From the NCBI RefSeq assembly GCF_001941625.1, contig NZ_CP016076.1:2728001-2792000 (forward strand): a stretch of DNA of 64,000 nt, given 5' to 3'. A program made the translations under genes and the position numbers. Positions 41,978 through 57,599 of this stretch are shown here, piece after piece. The DNA comes from Actinoalloteichus fjordicus (GTDB lineage Bacteria > Actinomycetota > Actinomycetes > Mycobacteriales > Pseudonocardiaceae). The notes under the pieces were generated by a model that saw nothing but the letters and a program-made list of their open reading frames with translations, was not told the origin of the DNA and did no database searches. How positions within the stretch are numbered: position 1 is the first letter of the stretch; each line of letters begins with the position of its first letter.

Positions 41978-42588
41978 TTTCGGCAAGATATCGATCGGGT
42001 GGAACACCTGCTCCGTCGCGATTGCGGCCGGGATTCGATCGAGCCCGGCTGCTGCCACGCCGTGCACGCCCTACTGCCCCGACGGCGACTCGGCTGGTCC
42101 TCGTGAGTGAGTGCCCGCGACGGGCCGGGGAGGTGCGGATCGAGAATCCGGACTTCTTTGCGCAGCAGGCAGGAGACCGAGAAACGGCTCTTTCAAGAGC
42201 AAGGACGAGTCGGCCACGGCGCGATCGAGGAGCCAGCCGTCCGGAGGCCACCGTCAGCGCCTCCCGCAGGCCGGGCCCGCCGCGCGATCGAACGCGCCTT
42301 GGACCTAGAAGGGCGGAGCTGCCTGATCGGGACCTCCTCCCGTAGGCGGTGGCCGTTCGCTGCTGCGGCTCGGGGTGGGCTGCAACCGCCGTCGACCGGC
42401 TGCGTGCGCCCCGTCACCGCGCCCGGGCTGACCGTCCGGAAGGAGATCGACGTCCATGCCTCGCCGCAGGTCTCGATCGGGCAGGTCTGGGCCGGGCAGG
42501 GCTTGCTCGGCGGGCTTGCTCGGGCGGGCCTCGCCGTCCTCCTCCTGTCGTGGCGACCGCGTTCCGCAGGCGGTACAGGCCCGTCTCC

Positions 42589-42594
42589 TACACT
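42589..42594 (+). promoter_or_regulatory. -10 box (TACACT) for leaderless rpe
   Basis: TACACT ends seven bases before the GTG at 42602, with no ribosome site between. Confidence 0.55.
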
Positions 42595-42601
42595 CCGGTG
42601 C

Positions 42602-43351
42602 GTGTCCGTCGCACCAGAACCAGCTCAGCCCTCGACCGTCGATCGTCGACCGATGATCGCTCCGTCGATCCTGTCCGCCGATTTCGCCCGGCTGGCCGAC
42701 GAGGTCGCCTCGGTGGCGGGGACCGTGGGGCGCCCCGGCGCCGACTGGCTCCACGTCGACGTCATGGACAACCACTTCGTGCCCAACCTGACGCTCGGAC
42801 TGCCCGTGGTGCAGGCCCTCCTGGCCGCCACCGACATCCCGCTGGACTGTCATCTGATGATCGAGGACCCGGATCGATGGGCTGTCGGCTACGCCGAGGC
42901 GGGCGCACACAACGTCACCGTGCACGCCGAGGCCGCCGCCGACCTGCTCGGCATCGCCCGTGATCTGCGGGCGGCCGGGTCTCGGGCCGGACTCTCTATC
43001 AAGCCGAACACCCCGTTGGAGCCGTATCTCGACGTGCTTCGCCACTACGACACGCTGCTGGTGATGTCCGTGGAGCCCGGTTTCGGCGGGCAGTCCTTCA
43101 TCCCGGAGACCCTGGCCAAGGTCCGGCAGGCCCGACACCTCGTCGACACCGGGCACCTGCGGCTGCTGGTGGAGATCGACGGCGGCATCAACGCCCAGAC
43201 GATCGAGGCTGCGGCCGAGGCGGGTGTGGACTGCTTCGTCGCGGGCTCGGCCGTGTACTCCGCAGCCGATGCCGGGGAGGCAGTGGAGTACCTGCGATCC
43301 AAGGCCGCCGCCGCAGCCCCGGCCCATCGGACACCGGCTGAGCGGCCGTAG
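42602..43351 (+). CDS. rpe: Ribulose-phosphate 3-epimerase
   Basis: It interconverts ribulose 5-phosphate and xylulose 5-phosphate in the pentose phosphate pathway. From residue 18 the sequence is a standard Rpe: [54 protein letters not shown] and VEIDGGIN with the catalytic Asp and metal histidines. The GTG at 42602 gives a 17-residue extension and sits seven bases after a TACACT box; an ATG at 42653 would give the minimal enzyme without a visible ribosome site. It precedes the riboflavin genes, whose precursor is ribulose 5-phosphate, a common arrangement in actinobacteria. Confidence 0.95.
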   Translation: MSVAPEPAQPSTVDRRPMIAPSILSADFARLADEVASVAGTVGRPGADWLHVDVMDNHFVPNLTLGLPVVQALLAATDIPLDCHLMIEDPDRWAVGYAEAGAHNVTVHAEAAADLLGIARDLRAAGSRAGLSIKPNTPLEPYLDVLRHYDTLLVMSVEPGFGGQSFIPETLAKVRQARHLVDTGHLRLLVEIDGGINAQTIEAAAEAGVDCFVAGSAVYSAADAGEAVEYLRSKAAAAAPAHRTPAERP

Positions 43352-43946
43352 CGGATCGTGTGGTCCCCCGACGGCAGCCCCGCCTGCCGTCGCATCGTGC
43401 ACGGTCGGCATGTCTGTTGTGTCGTCGTGCACGGTCGGCGCGCCTGTCGTGCCAGACCTGCGATCGGCCGGTCTGCTGTCTCGTCCCCCGCGGTCGCAGG
43501 TCTGCTGCTGCACGCGGCGGCGGCGCGGCGGCGTGTCTGCCACCTCGGCCCGCTGCGTCGACCTGCCCGTCGAGCGGCGCCGCCATGCCGAGTCGTCCCC
43601 TCCGCCAGGCAGTCACACCCCGCACCGCAGTCGATCACCCGGCCGTCGCACCGGCACGTCGACGGCAGTCCGGGGCGCACGTGTCCACGGCAAGCTGTGT
43701 GACCTGCGACGCGACGTCATGTCGAGTATTCGCCAAGGGGGCGGCCGTGCTTCGACCACGTCGGATTCGGGCGTCCGACGAATCATCTCGGTGATCGGGT
43801 TCCCGTCGCATGAGACCAGCACACCCGAGATAAGAGTCGATCCCCCGACGGTGGGAGACTCGGACTGCAGGTGCCGCAGTCGCCGCACACCTGGTTCGTC
43901 GCCGCCGCGCGTGCGAACGGTCGTCCACTCGTCATGGAGGTCACCA
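43352..43946. other. Intergenic region between rpe and ribE
   Basis: In many actinobacteria ribD fills this place; here there are 595 bases without a recognisable gene. A 15-bp direct repeat TCGTGCACGGTCGGC occurs twice near 43395 and 43425. A short string near 43847-43868 (CCCGACGGTGGGAGACTCGG) recalls the end of an FMN riboswitch, but the other conserved parts are not there, so I do not annotate one. Confidence 0.5.
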
Positions 43947-44578
43947 GTGTTCACCGGGATCGTCGAGGAACTGGGCGAGATTCGCGAGGTGACTCGCCTG
44001 CCCGACGCCGCTCGACTCACGGTCGCCGCCGCCTCGGCGGTCTCCGACGCACGACACGGCGACTCGATCGCGGTCAACGGCGTCTGTCTGACCGTTGTCG
44101 ACGTGCGCGACGGGACGTTCACCGCAGATGTGATGTCGGAGACACTGCTGCGCAGCAACCTCGACGGCATCGAGCGTGGCGACGTGGTCAACCTGGAACG
44201 AGCGCTGGCCGTCACCGCCCGGCTCGGCGGACACATCGTGCAGGGGCACGTCGACGGCGTCGGCGCCGTGGTGGAGCGCAGCCCGGCTGAGCACTGGGAG
44301 CTGGTGCGGATCGCCCTGCCCTCGGCCCTGGCCCGCTACGTGGTCGAGAAGGGCTCGATCGCCGTCGACGGCATCTCGCTGACCGTGAGCGCCGTCGACG
44401 CGGACTCCTTCACGGTCAGCCTGATCCCGACCACACTCGAACTGACCACCCTGGGTCGGCGAGCGCCGGGTGATCGAGTCAACCTGGAGGTCGACGTGTT
44501 GGCCAAGTACGTGGAGAAGCTGACTGCGCACGCCGCCCGTCCCGTGTCGCCCAGCCCGGTCACGACGGAGGTGACGCG

Positions 44579-44582
<4 letters not shown>
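43947..44582 (+). CDS. ribE: Riboflavin synthase
   Basis: The enzyme dismutates two molecules of 6,7-dimethyl-8-ribityllumazine into riboflavin. The 211 residues form two lumazine-binding beta-barrels: the first begins [11 protein letters not shown] with NGVCLTV, the second contains [13 protein letters not shown] and DGISLTV. The GTG 43947 is preceded by GGAGG six bases away. It overlaps ribBA (ATGA). Confidence 0.97.
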
Positions 44583-46868
<2,286 letters not shown>

Positions 46869-47380
46869 CCTCCGCGGTGGTCGCCGGTCCGCTGCTGCAC
46901 GGCGAATCGGGGGCATCGGGTATCGGGGGCGTCACAGCGCCGCACTCGCCGGACCGGTGACATGCGCCGCCGCAGGCGATGCCCGGGGCCTTCTCGACCC
47001 GGTGCGGCTGGTCCGTCGGCCTGCATTGGACGGAGGCGCGTTCGGACGACAGCGAGAATGGGATTCGATTGCCGGGACGTCCTCGCTCACGCGCAGCGGG
47101 CGGTCGGGGTGCCGCGTTGTGGTGCCGAGTCCCGCGTTTCGTGCCGGTTGGCCCGCCTGCCCGCCTCAGCCGGCTCGCCCGGTCGCTGTCTCGACCGGAG
47201 CATCGGTCGACCCCGGCCGGGCGCAGCGACCGCGACACCGTGCGACCGCGCGGCGATCACTCTGCGCCGGGCGGGTGAGCTGATGCGGCCGTCTCGGTGG
47301 TGTCGCCGCAGCACCCTCGGCAGGCACGAATCGCTGCGCTAGGTTGCCGATTGGTCGCGCACAGTCGCACAGGAGGCGGC
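46869..47380. other. Intergenic region upstream of the NERD-like gene
   Basis: I see no gene in these 512 bases. A possible -10 (TAGGTT, 47340-47345) lies 36 bases before the next gene, whose ribosome site CAGGAGG is at 47370-47376. Confidence 0.55.
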
Positions 47381-48472
47381 ATGCAGGTCGTCGGAACACA
47401 GCGTGCGAAGCAGTTGTCCAGCACCGCGGGCTCGTGGTTCCGGCAACGGCTCCTCGAAGCCGGTCGGGGCAGCGGCCTCTCGGGACTGGCCTACTTCGAG
47501 ATTCCCGTCCCGATGCCCAACGGCGAGCAGCAGGAGGCGCATGCGGTCCTGCTGACCCCCGCGATGCTGATCGTCGTCGAACTCCGCTCGCTGCCCTGGT
47601 ATCGCGGCGGCAGACTCCGTGCGGACGCAGGCGGCGCCTGGACGGTGGACGGGATGGACGCCGCCCTGGGCACCGAGCAGGACGCGAATCCGGGGGAGCG
47701 GGTCACGCGACTCGTCTTCGCGCTGCGCGAGCACCTTCGGACGCTGGGCGTCCGGGACGACGCCGTCGCGGGTCTGGTGTGCGTGGCGGGACCCGATCTC
47801 AAGGTCAAGCAGGATCGGGCGAGCGGGCGACTGGGCAACTACCTGGTCTGCGCAGGCGATCACGAGTCCATCCGCCGCACGGTGGTCCGGCTGGACCGGG
47901 GCGGGCGCCGGTGGAGCACCTCCGACGTCCGAGCCGTGCTGTCGGCGCTGCACCTGGCCTTCGACGTCCCCAGCAATGAGCAGCTCAACCAGGAGTCCTT
48001 CGTCGAGCACTCGATCCCGGAGCCGAGGCAGGGCCGCGAGGACGACGCGTCCGACGATCCCGAGGAGGCCGTGGACTCCTCGGCCGCCATGGCGGCCCGC
48101 CTCCGACCCCGTCGGAGCTTCAAACCCGAGACGCTGGTGATCCCGGCCTTCGTGGTTCCCGTGGTCCTCGCGACGGTGTTCCTGGTGATGCTGCTGTTGT
48201 GGCTCGGACGCGGCCTCGCCGACCTGTTCACCGGGGTCGCCGGGAACGCCGAGGACGACGGTGCGCGTCCGGTCACCGAGCAGATCGGCCTCCGTTCGGA
48301 GCCGGCACCGGTCTTGTCCCGGCCTGCCTCGGCGACTCCGTCGGGATGGGCGTGGCACGCCGAACCACCGGGGAGCGGGCCTGTCTCTGATGTCTCTGCC
48401 GGGCTCGCCGCTGATGCGGCCGAGGAGACACGGGGGCGGTACCTGCTCGATCCCTGGCCGTCGGCGGAGTGA
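47381..48472 (+). CDS. NERD-like (nuclease-related) domain membrane protein
   Basis: The first 200 residues resemble the NERD/nuclease-related superfamily: SSTAGSWFRQRLLEAG, then YFEIPVPMPNGEQQEAHAVLLTP and a LIVVELRSLPWYRGG strand in which ELR replaces the usual ExK catalytic triad element, so nuclease activity is doubtful. A hydrophobic segment (LVIPAFVVPVVLATVFLVMLLLW, in pieces about residues 247-268) anchors it, followed by a low-complexity tail of about 90 residues. ATG 47381 follows CAGGAGG. It stands alone ahead of uvrC. The role is unknown. Confidence 0.75.
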   Translation: MQVVGTQRAKQLSSTAGSWFRQRLLEAGRGSGLSGLAYFEIPVPMPNGEQQEAHAVLLTPAMLIVVELRSLPWYRGGRLRADAGGAWTVDGMDAALGTEQDANPGERVTRLVFALREHLRTLGVRDDAVAGLVCVAGPDLKVKQDRASGRLGNYLVCAGDHESIRRTVVRLDRGGRRWSTSDVRAVLSALHLAFDVPSNEQLNQESFVEHSIPEPRQGREDDASDDPEEAVDSSAAMAARLRPRRSFKPETLVIPAFVVPVVLATVFLVMLLLWLGRGLADLFTGVAGNAEDDGARPVTEQIGLRSEPAPVLSRPASATPSGWAWHAEPPGSGPVSDVSAGLAADAAEETRGRYLLDPWPSAE

Positions 48473-48615
48473 CCACCCTGCTCTGTGCCGTACGGACGCC
48501 CGAGTGAGCGGCGGGGCGGCGGGTATGCGATCTCGCCAGCCCGTCGGTACCGAGCCCGTCCCGGCTCTCGACGCGATCTTCGACCGGGTGTGGCGGCGGT
48601 GTCGGAGCGCCGCCG

Positions 48616-48621
48616 TAGGCT
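48616..48621 (+). promoter_or_regulatory. -10 box (TAGGCT) for leaderless uvrC
   Basis: TAGGCT ends seven bases before the GTG at 48629, with no ribosome site present. Confidence 0.55.
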
Positions 48622-48628
48622 TGGGCGG

Positions 48629-50953
48629 GTGGCAGACCCCTCGACGTATCGCCCCGCCTCGGGTGCCATCCCGGACGAGCCGGGCGTCTATCGCTTTCGT
48701 GACGACACCGACCGGGTGATCTACGTCGGTAAGGCGAAGAGCCTGCGCTCGCGGCTCTCCTCCTACTTCGCCGATCTGTCCACCTTGCATCCGCGGACGC
48801 GACAGATGGTCACCACCGCGTCGTCGGTGGCGTGGACGGTCGTCGGCACCGAGGTCGAGGCACTTCAGCTGGAGTACTCCTGGATCAAGGAGTACGACCC
48901 GCGCTTCAACGTCCGCTACCGGGACGACAAGTCCTATCCCGTGCTCGCGGTCACCCTGCACGAGGAGATCCCTCGGCTGTTCGTCTACCGGGGGCCTCGC
49001 CGCAAGGGCGTGCGGTACTTCGGTCCGTACGCCCATGCCTGGGCGATCCGGGAGACCCTGGACCTGCTGCTCCGCGTCTTCCCGGCCAGAACCTGCTCGA
49101 ACGGGGTGTTCCGTCGTCACCAGCAGATCGGACGGCCCTGCCTGCTCGGCTACATCGGCAAGTGCTCCGCGCCCTGTGTGGGTCGGGTCGACGCCGAGGA
49201 GCACCGGGCGATCGTCGACGACTTCTGCGACTTCCTCGCCGGGCGCACCGACTCGCTCGTCCGGAGGCTGGAGCGAGAGATGCAGGAGGCCTCCGCCGAA
49301 CTGGAGTTCGAGCGGGCCGCACGGCTTCGCGACGACGTGGGCGCCCTGCGCCGTGCCATGGAGAAGCAGGCGGTGGTGCTGGGTGACGGCACCGATGCGG
49401 ACGTGATCGCCTTCGCGCAGGACGAGCTGGAGGCCGCCGTCCAGATCTTTCACGTTCGCGGCGGGCGGGTCCGGGGACAGCGGGGCTGGGTCATCGACAA
49501 GACCGACGATCCTGCCGCCGCCGCGCCGGAGTCCGCCGAGACCGTCGTGGAGCCCGCGCAACGGTCGGCCGCCGATTCGGGCTCGGGCCCTGCCGCGGAG
49601 CCTGCCGAGACGGATTCGGCGGCGGAGTCCGATGCGGCCGCCGAGCTCGATGCCGAAGACCGGCAGCCGGGCGCCGCGGATTCGATCTCCCCGGTACTGG
49701 TGAGCCGCTTCCTGAGCCAGTTCTACGGCGAACAGGCCGGCCTGGCCGAGCAGGCCGATGGCGGTGGCAGCCCCGTGCCGAGAGAGGTACTGGTGCCTCG
49801 GCTGCCCGAGGACGCCGAGGCGATGACGGAGTGGCTGTCTCGCCTGCGCGGCGGGCGGGTCAGTCTTCGCGTACCGCGTCGCGGCGACAAGCGGACTCTG
49901 ATGAGCACCGTGGCCCGCAACGCCGTCGAGGCATTCACCCAGCACAAGATGCGCAGGGCGGGCGACCTGACCGCGCGGTCCAAGGCGTTGCAGGAGCTTC
50001 AGGAGGCCCTGGCGCTCGACAGCGCGCCGCTGCGAATCGAGTGCATCGACGTCAGCCACGTGCAGGGCAGTGACGTGGTGGCCTCGTTGGTCGTCTTCGA
50101 GGACGGCCTGCCGCGCAAGTCCGACTACCGGCGGTTCGCGATCCGCGAAGGCGTCGAGGGCGGTGACGTCGGCTCCATCGCCGAGGTCGTCCGCCGACGC
50201 TTCGCCCGCCACCGTGCCGAGGCGGCCAGCGGGGAGCAGCCGGGAACCGAGGCTGCTCCCGAGCAGGTCGCTGTCGGAACGGACGCCGCCGGACCCGCCG
50301 CGAGCCGGGACGCCGAGCCGCCCGTCGAGTTCGAGCGGACTGGAGGCGGGGACCCCGTCGACCAGACGGAAGGCCCGACGGCGGCGCTCGCCACCGGCGA
50401 TCTCGATCTCGATCTCGACACCCCCTCGTCCCGACCCGGCATCGACCCCGAGACCGGCAGGCCGAGGCGGTTCGCCTACCCGCCCAATCTGCTGGTGGTG
50501 GACGGGGCCGGACCGCAGGCCGCCGCAGCCGCCGAGGAACTCGACCAGGCAGGCGTCACCGACGTGGCGGTGGTCGGCCTCGCCAAGCGACTCGAGGAGG
50601 TCTGGGTTCCCGGCGAGGCGGAACCGGTGATCCTGCCTCGGACCAGTGAGGCGCTCTACCTGCTGCAACGGGTGCGAGACGAGGCACACCGCTTCGCCGT
50701 CGGCTATCACCGGCAGAAGCGCTCGCGGCGCATGACGACCTCCGCACTCGACGAGATCCCCGGACTCGGTCGAACCCGGCGGGCCGCCTTGCTGAAACAC
50801 TTCGGTTCGCTCCGCAGGTTGAGGGCTGCGGACGTGGCGGAGATCAGCCTCGTCCCCGGCGTCGGACGACGGACCGCGGAGGCGGTGCATCTGGCGCTGA
50901 ACGGGAACGCGAGTGGGAGCAGCACATCGAACGGGGAACAGGAGGGGACGTGA
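48629..50953 (+). CDS. uvrC: Excinuclease ABC subunit C with two large acidic insertions
   Basis: UvrC makes both incisions in nucleotide excision repair. Its 774 residues include the GIY-YIG nuclease ([26 protein letters not shown], about residues 18-43), a Cys cluster (RTCSNG..GRPC..GKCSAPC), the UVR domain (about 205-240), the RNase H-like second nuclease ([24 protein letters not shown]) and a C-terminal double helix-hairpin-helix ([25 protein letters not shown]). Two low-complexity Ala/Glu/Asp-rich insertions (about residues 295-354 and 529-614) make it more than 100 residues longer than usual. The GTG start sits seven bases after TAGGCT. It begins the conserved uvrC-rapZ-yvcK-whiA cluster. 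Confidence 0.95.
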   Translation: MADPSTYRPASGAIPDEPGVYRFRDDTDRVIYVGKAKSLRSRLSSYFADLSTLHPRTRQMVTTASSVAWTVVGTEVEALQLEYSWIKEYDPRFNVRYRDDKSYPVLAVTLHEEIPRLFVYRGPRRKGVRYFGPYAHAWAIRETLDLLLRVFPARTCSNGVFRRHQQIGRPCLLGYIGKCSAPCVGRVDAEEHRAIVDDFCDFLAGRTDSLVRRLEREMQEASAELEFERAARLRDDVGALRRAMEKQAVVLGDGTDADVIAFAQDELEAAVQIFHVRGGRVRGQRGWVIDKTDDPAAAAPESAETVVEPAQRSAADSGSGPAAEPAETDSAAESDAAAELDAEDRQPGAADSISPVLVSRFLSQFYGEQAGLAEQADGGGSPVPREVLVPRLPEDAEAMTEWLSRLRGGRVSLRVPRRGDKRTLMSTVARNAVEAFTQHKMRRAGDLTARSKALQELQEALALDSAPLRIECIDVSHVQGSDVVASLVVFEDGLPRKSDYRRFAIREGVEGGDVGSIAEVVRRRFARHRAEAASGEQPGTEAAPEQVAVGTDAAGPAASRDAEPPVEFERTGGGDPVDQTEGPTAALATGDLDLDLDTPSSRPGIDPETGRPRRFAYPPNLLVVDGAGPQAAAAAEELDQAGVTDVAVVGLAKRLEEVWVPGEAEPVILPRTSEALYLLQRVRDEAHRFAVGYHRQKRSRRMTTSALDEIPGLGRTRRAALLKHFGSLRRLRAADVAEISLVPGVGRRTAEAVHLALNGNASGSSTSNGEQEGT

Positions 50954-51852
50954 CGAGCGCACCCGAGAACGAGGGGTCGCAGGACAAGCCGGGCATCGAG
51001 GTGGCGGTGGTCACCGGGCTGTCCGGTGCGGGGCGGAGCACCGCGGCCAAATGCCTGGAGGATCTGGGCTGGTTCGTGGTCGACAACCTGCCGCCGGAGC
51101 TCATCTCGACCATGGTCGAGCTCGGCGCGAGGTCGAGTTCGGTGATCACCAGGGTCGCCGTCGTGATGGACGTGCGGAGTCGGGCGTTCACCGAGGATCT
51201 GGCCTCGGTGATCAAGGATCTGGACGCCAGGGGCTACAAGCCCAGGGTGTTGTTCCTCGAGGCCACGGACGCGGTGTTGATCCGCCGGTTCGAGGCCGTC
51301 CGACGCGGCCACCCGCTGCAGGGTGACGGGCGGCTGGCCGACGGCATCGGTGCCGAGCGGGCGCTGCTGTCGCGGCTGCGCGAGGAGGCCGACCTGGTGC
51401 TGGACACCACCGGCCTGTCGGTGCATCAGCTTCGCGGCAAGATCGAGGACGCCTTCGGCTCGGAGGCGAGCACCAGGACCAGGGTCACGGTGTTGTCCTT
51501 CGGGTACAAGTACGGTCTCCCGATGGACGCCGACCTGGTGATGGACGTGCGATTCCTGCCCAATCCGTTCTGGATCCCCGAGCTGCGGGACCAGACCGGC
51601 CAGGACTCCGACGTCAGCAACTACGTCCTCTCCCAGGAGGGCGCCGAGGAGTTCCTGCACCGCTATCACGAGCTGTTGCGGCTGGTCAGCGCCGGATACC
51701 GGCGGGAGGGCAAGCGATACCTGACGCTCGCGCTCGGCTGCACGGGCGGCAAGCACCGCAGTGTCGCGTTGTCGGAGGAGCTGTCCCACCGCCTCTCCAG
51801 CGAGGACCGGCTGACCGTCAAGGTCGTGCATCGGGATCTGGGACGCGAGTGA
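50950..51852 (+). CDS. rapZ: RNase adapter / nucleotide-binding protein RapZ
   Basis: This is a YvcJ/RapZ-family P-loop protein of 300 residues. The Walker A is GLSGAGRST (about residue 23), with VVDNLPPEL shortly after, and the C-terminal part has [23 protein letters not shown] and [10 protein letters not shown]. In E. coli RapZ controls glmS sRNA decay; in Gram-positives its role is less defined. It overlaps uvrC and yvcK by four bases each. Confidence 0.95.
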   Translation: MTSAPENEGSQDKPGIEVAVVTGLSGAGRSTAAKCLEDLGWFVVDNLPPELISTMVELGARSSSVITRVAVVMDVRSRAFTEDLASVIKDLDARGYKPRVLFLEATDAVLIRRFEAVRRGHPLQGDGRLADGIGAERALLSRLREEADLVLDTTGLSVHQLRGKIEDAFGSEASTRTRVTVLSFGYKYGLPMDADLVMDVRFLPNPFWIPELRDQTGQDSDVSNYVLSQEGAEEFLHRYHELLRLVSAGYRREGKRYLTLALGCTGGKHRSVALSEELSHRLSSEDRLTVKVVHRDLGRE

Positions 51853-52919
51853 CGACACAGCGTGCGGGGACGCTGGGTTCGGGAACCCCGCAGGACGGCG
51901 AACTGCGGGCGGTCGCGCTGGGCGGCGGGCACGGGCTTCAGGTCACGCTCGCCGCCCTGCGACGACTGGCGGTGCGACCGACCGCCGTGGTCACCGTCGC
52001 CGACGACGGCGGGTCGTCCGGGCGGCTGCGCCGCGAACTCGGCCTGCTGCCGCCCGGTGACCTGCGCAAGGCGCTCGCGGCCCTCGCCACGCACGATGTT
52101 CCCGGGACGCGGTGGAGCGAGGTCTTCGAGCACCGGTTCGGCGGTCACGGCGCGCTGGCGGGCCACGCGGTGGGAAACCTGCTGCTCGCCGGGCTCCTGG
52201 AGGTGGTCGGCGATCCGGTCGTCGCGCTTGACCAGGCCGGGCTGCTGCTGGGGGCGAGCGGCCGGGTGCTGCCGATGTCGACCGAGCCGTTGGACATCGA
52301 GGCAGACGTGGCCGGTCTGGACGAGGACCCCGCCGTGATCCGCCGGATTCGGGGTCAGGTCGCCGTCGCGACTACCCCCGGACGAGTGAAAAGAGTCCGG
52401 CTGCACAACGCCACGGGTCCCACCCGGACGCCTCGGGCGACCCCGGAGGCGGTGGCGGCCGTGCTCGATGCGGACGTCGTCCTTCTCGGTCCTGGATCAT
52501 GGTTTACCAGCGTGTTGCCCCATCTGCTGGTGCCGGAGCTGCATGAGGCACTGGTCCAGACGACCGCGAGAAGGGTCGTCGTGCTCAATCTCGTGCCCCA
52601 GCCGGGCGAGACGGCCGGGTTCTCACCGGAACAACACCTGCACGTACTCTCCGAACACGCCCCCCGACTACGGGTGGACGCGGTGGTCGCGGACGTTGAC
52701 TCGGTGCCGACCCCGGATCGGCTGCGCAGAGCGGCCGATTCTCTGGGCGGCACGGCCCATCTTCGTCGGGTCGCCGTCGTCGGCGCACCTGAGCGGCATG
52801 ATCCCGAGGCTCTGGCCGAGGCCTTGGCCGAGGCGTTCGCCACTGCGGGGGCGCAGGGTCGGGACGCGGAGTCCGGCCGTCGCGGTGTGGCGCGGCGGGC
52901 CGAGGGAGAGGAGGACTGA
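51849..52919 (+). CDS. yvcK: YvcK/CofD-like gluconeogenesis factor
   Basis: YvcK proteins bind UDP-sugars and affect cell-wall precursor supply and growth on gluconeogenic carbon. The 356 residues have [17 protein letters not shown] (about residue 22), [29 protein letters not shown] and [21 protein letters not shown]-terminal tail of about 30 charged residues is extra. The gene overlaps rapZ and ends two bases before whiA. Confidence 0.94.
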   Translation: MTTQRAGTLGSGTPQDGELRAVALGGGHGLQVTLAALRRLAVRPTAVVTVADDGGSSGRLRRELGLLPPGDLRKALAALATHDVPGTRWSEVFEHRFGGHGALAGHAVGNLLLAGLLEVVGDPVVALDQAGLLLGASGRVLPMSTEPLDIEADVAGLDEDPAVIRRIRGQVAVATTPGRVKRVRLHNATGPTRTPRATPEAVAAVLDADVVLLGPGSWFTSVLPHLLVPELHEALVQTTARRVVVLNLVPQPGETAGFSPEQHLHVLSEHAPRLRVDAVVADVDSVPTPDRLRRAADSLGGTAHLRRVAVVGAPERHDPEALAEALAEAFATAGAQGRDAESGRRGVARRAEGEED

Positions 52920-52921
52920 TC

Positions 52922-53908
52922 GTGGCGATGACCGCGTCGGTCAAGGACGAGCTGAGCAGGCTGACGGTGACCAAGACGTGCTGCCGTCGAGCCGAGGTCT
53001 CCTCGCTGTTGCGTTTCGCGGGGGGCCTGCACATCGTGGGCGGAAAGGTCGTCGTCGAGGCCGAGCTCGACACGGGCTCGGTGGCTCGCCGACTTCGCAA
53101 GGAGATCCACGATCTCTTCGGCTATACGGCCGAGGTGCATGTGATCACCTCCGGCGGGCTGCGCAAGGGCAGCCACTACGTGGCACGAGTCGCCGCCGAC
53201 GGTGAGGGGCTGGCCCGGCAGACCGGGCTGCTCGACCCCAGGGGGCGGCCGGTGCGGGGCCTGCCCGCCCACGTCGTCTCCGGCGGGGTCTGCGATGCGG
53301 AGGCCGCGCTGCGCGGGGCCTTCCTCGCGCACGGCTCGCTGACCGAGCCGGGGCGTTCCTCCGCCATGGAGGTGACCTGTCCCGGTCCGGAGGCTGCGCT
53401 GGCGCTCGTCGGCGCGGCCCGCAGGCTCGGCGTGCAGGCCCGTTCGCGGGAGGTGCGGGGCGCCGACCGCGTGGTGGTCCGCGACGGCGATGCCATCGGA
53501 GCACTGCTCACCAGGCTCGGCGCGCATTCCAGCGTGCTGGCGTGGGAGGAGCGTCGAATGCGCCGCGAGGTGCGGGCCACGGCGAACCGACTGGCGAACT
53601 TCGACGACGCCAACCTGCGGCGCTCCGCGCGAGCGGCGGTCTCGGCGGCGGCCAAGGTCGAGCGGGCGCTGGAACTGCTGGGGCCGGAGACGCCGGAGCA
53701 TCTGCTCGCGGCAGGCAGACTGCGGCTGGCGCACCGACAGGCCTCGCTCGAGGAGCTGGGCCAGCTCGCCGACCCGCAGATGACCAAGGACGCGGTGGCG
53801 GGACGGATCCGCAGGCTGTTGGCGATGGCGGACAAGCGCGCTCGTGATCTCGGAGTTCCCGACACCGACGCCGCGGTCACCGCCGAGATGCTGGAGGCGG
53901 AGGTCTAA
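52922..53908 (+). CDS. whiA: Sporulation transcription factor WhiA
   Basis: WhiA works with WhiB to switch on sporulation-septation genes in aerial hyphae. The 328-residue protein starts [20 protein letters not shown], has the LAGLIDADG-like N-terminal domain (about residues 20-215, including [15 protein letters not shown]-like text) and a C-terminal helix-turn-helix ([26 protein letters not shown], in pieces). GTG 52922 or ATG 52928 may start it. The TAA stop (53906-53908) is followed without any spacer by a MITE-like element. With BldD in the same window, it indicates a sporulating mycelial organism. Confidence 0.97.
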   Translation: MAMTASVKDELSRLTVTKTCCRRAEVSSLLRFAGGLHIVGGKVVVEAELDTGSVARRLRKEIHDLFGYTAEVHVITSGGLRKGSHYVARVAADGEGLARQTGLLDPRGRPVRGLPAHVVSGGVCDAEAALRGAFLAHGSLTEPGRSSAMEVTCPGPEAALALVGAARRLGVQARSREVRGADRVVVRDGDAIGALLTRLGAHSSVLAWEERRMRREVRATANRLANFDDANLRRSARAAVSAAAKVERALELLGPETPEHLLAAGRLRLAHRQASLEELGQLADPQMTKDAVAGRIRRLLAMADKRARDLGVPDTDAAVTAEMLEAEV

Positions 53909-54071
53909 GAGCCTGTCTTTGGTCCCCCTGGAGTCGTGAGCGGGGATCAGCGTGGATGAGCTGCCAGGTGGAGGAAGGAGGCATAACGGAGTTATGTTGA
54001 CTGACGACAACGCCGCAGATCGCCGCGCCGGCCCCCCGCGCAACAGGAAAGTGGGGATTAAAGACAGGCTC
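53909..54071 (+). mobile_element. MITE-like element, copy A (163 bp)
   Basis: This is a non-coding element with terminal inverted repeats: GAGCCTGTCTTTGGTCCCC at the left pairs with GGGGATTAAAGACAGGCTC at the right (17 of 19). It is flanked on both sides by TAA, a 3-bp target duplication; the left TAA is the whiA stop codon. The interior contains a hairpin CATAAC-GGA-GTTATG (53982-53996). No transposase is encoded. A second copy, in inverted orientation, lies at 60283-60444 with about a dozen differences. The ends and 3-bp duplication suggest mobilisation by an IS5-like transposase acting in trans, which is inference. Confidence 0.9.
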
Positions 54072-55476
<1,405 letters not shown>

Positions 55477-55495
55477 TCAGGAAGAGGACGGCCCA

Positions 55496-56731
55496 GTGAC
55501 GACGTCAGAGTCCCCTCGCGGGGACGTCGCGACAGTTCAGGACCTGCTGGCCGAGGGTGTTCGGGGTCGGCGCGTGCTCGTGCGCGCCGACCTCAACGTC
55601 CCCCTCGACGGGCAGCGGATCACCGACGACGGCCGGGTGCGCGCCTCGCTGCCCACGCTGTCGGCGCTGATCGCGGCGGGCGCCCGTGTGGTGATCGCCG
55701 CGCACCTCGGCAGGCCCAAGGGCGTGCCGGAAGAGAAGTTCTCACTGGCCCCGGTGGCCGCGCGGCTCGGTGAGCTGCTCGGCGTCGAGGTCGCCGCGGC
55801 CGAGGACGTGGTGGGTCCGTCTGCCAAGGCAGCGGTCGACGGCCTGGCCGACGGCTCGGTGGCGCTGCTGGAGAACGTGCGCTTCGACCCGAGGGAGACC
55901 AGCAAGGACGAGGCCGAGCGCGGTGCGCTGGCCCGCGAGCTGGCCGACCTGGTCGGCTCCGACGGCGCCTTCGTCTCGGACGGCTTCGGCGTGGTGCACC
56001 GCAAGCAGGCCTCGGTGTACGACGTGGCCCGGCTGCTCCCGCACTATGCGGGCGAGCTGGTGCTCGCCGAGGTGACGGTGCTGCGCAGGCTCACCGAGGA
56101 GCCCGCCAGGCCGTATGCGGTGGTGCTGGGCGGGGCGAAGGTCTCCGACAAGCTGGCGGTCATCGAGAACCTGCTGGCCAAGGTCGACCGGCTGCTCATC
56201 GGCGGCGGCATGGCGTACACCTTCCTCAAGGCTCGCGGGCACGAGGTCGGCAAGTCGTTGTTGCAGGCCGATCAGCTCGACGCGGTGCGCGGCTTCATCG
56301 CCGAGGCCGAGCGACGCGGTGTCGAGCTGGTGCTGCCGGTCGACGTGCTGGCCGCCACGGACTTCGCCGCCGACGCCGACGTCAAGGTCGTGTCCGCCGA
56401 CGCCATCCCGGCCGACCGGGAGGGCCTCGACATCGGCCCCCGAACTCGTGAGCTGTTCGCCGAGCGGCTGGCCGACGCGGCCACCGTGTTCTGGAACGGC
56501 CCGGTGGGCGTCTTCGAGTTCGCCGCCTTCGCGGAGGGCACCAGAGCGGTCGCCACGGCGCTGGTCGACGGCAAGGCGTTCAGCGTGGTCGGCGGCGGGG
56601 ACTCCGCTGCGGCGGTCCGAGCCCTCGGACTGCCGGAGGACGGTTTCTCGCACATCTCCACCGGTGGTGGGGCGTCCCTGGAGTTCCTGGAGGGCAAGGT
56701 CCTTCCCGGCGTCGCGGTCCTGGAGGACTGA
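55496..56731 (+). CDS. pgk: Phosphoglycerate kinase
   Basis: It transfers phosphate from 1,3-bisphosphoglycerate to ADP. The 411 residues contain [13 protein letters not shown] (residues 26-38), [17 protein letters not shown], the ATP-site [23 protein letters not shown] part and the C-terminal [25 protein letters not shown]. The GTG at 55496 has AGGAAGAGG upstream. tpiA follows by six bases. Confidence 0.98.
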   Translation: MTTSESPRGDVATVQDLLAEGVRGRRVLVRADLNVPLDGQRITDDGRVRASLPTLSALIAAGARVVIAAHLGRPKGVPEEKFSLAPVAARLGELLGVEVAAAEDVVGPSAKAAVDGLADGSVALLENVRFDPRETSKDEAERGALARELADLVGSDGAFVSDGFGVVHRKQASVYDVARLLPHYAGELVLAEVTVLRRLTEEPARPYAVVLGGAKVSDKLAVIENLLAKVDRLLIGGGMAYTFLKARGHEVGKSLLQADQLDAVRGFIAEAERRGVELVLPVDVLAATDFAADADVKVVSADAIPADREGLDIGPRTRELFAERLADAATVFWNGPVGVFEFAAFAEGTRAVATALVDGKAFSVVGGGDSAAAVRALGLPEDGFSHISTGGGASLEFLEGKVLPGVAVLED

Positions 56732-56737
56732 AGGCAG

Positions 56738-57526
<789 letters not shown>

Positions 57527-57599
57527 GCTAGCCGTGCGTACCACCCGCGGTCACCGACCCGGTACCCTTTGATGCCTACCGCCACAACGCGAGGGTGAG

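Larger units (their letters stand above)
41205..42601. other. Gene-poor 1.4-kb region carrying an SOS box
   Basis: I find no confident gene here on either strand. The stretch 41940-42010 is AT-richer than its surroundings and contains a perfect LexA box at 41962-41977. A minus-strand frame starting ATG 41951 encodes a peptide with a hydrophobic stretch (LLALAGFVAGLLSNALG), but the frame does not close until deep in the antisense of neighbouring genes, so it could be a decayed or frameshifted gene. The right end holds the rpe promoter. Confidence 0.5.

Noticed and set aside
38217-42251. A 1344-codon open frame on the minus strand
   Set aside because: It is antisense to the sigma factor, its partner and mmuM, all of which have clear domains. 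Long antisense openings are expected at this GC content.
43840-43880. FMN riboswitch in front of ribE
   Set aside because: Only a fragment resembling the 3' end is visible. The other conserved stems and the GGCGGT core are not found in place.
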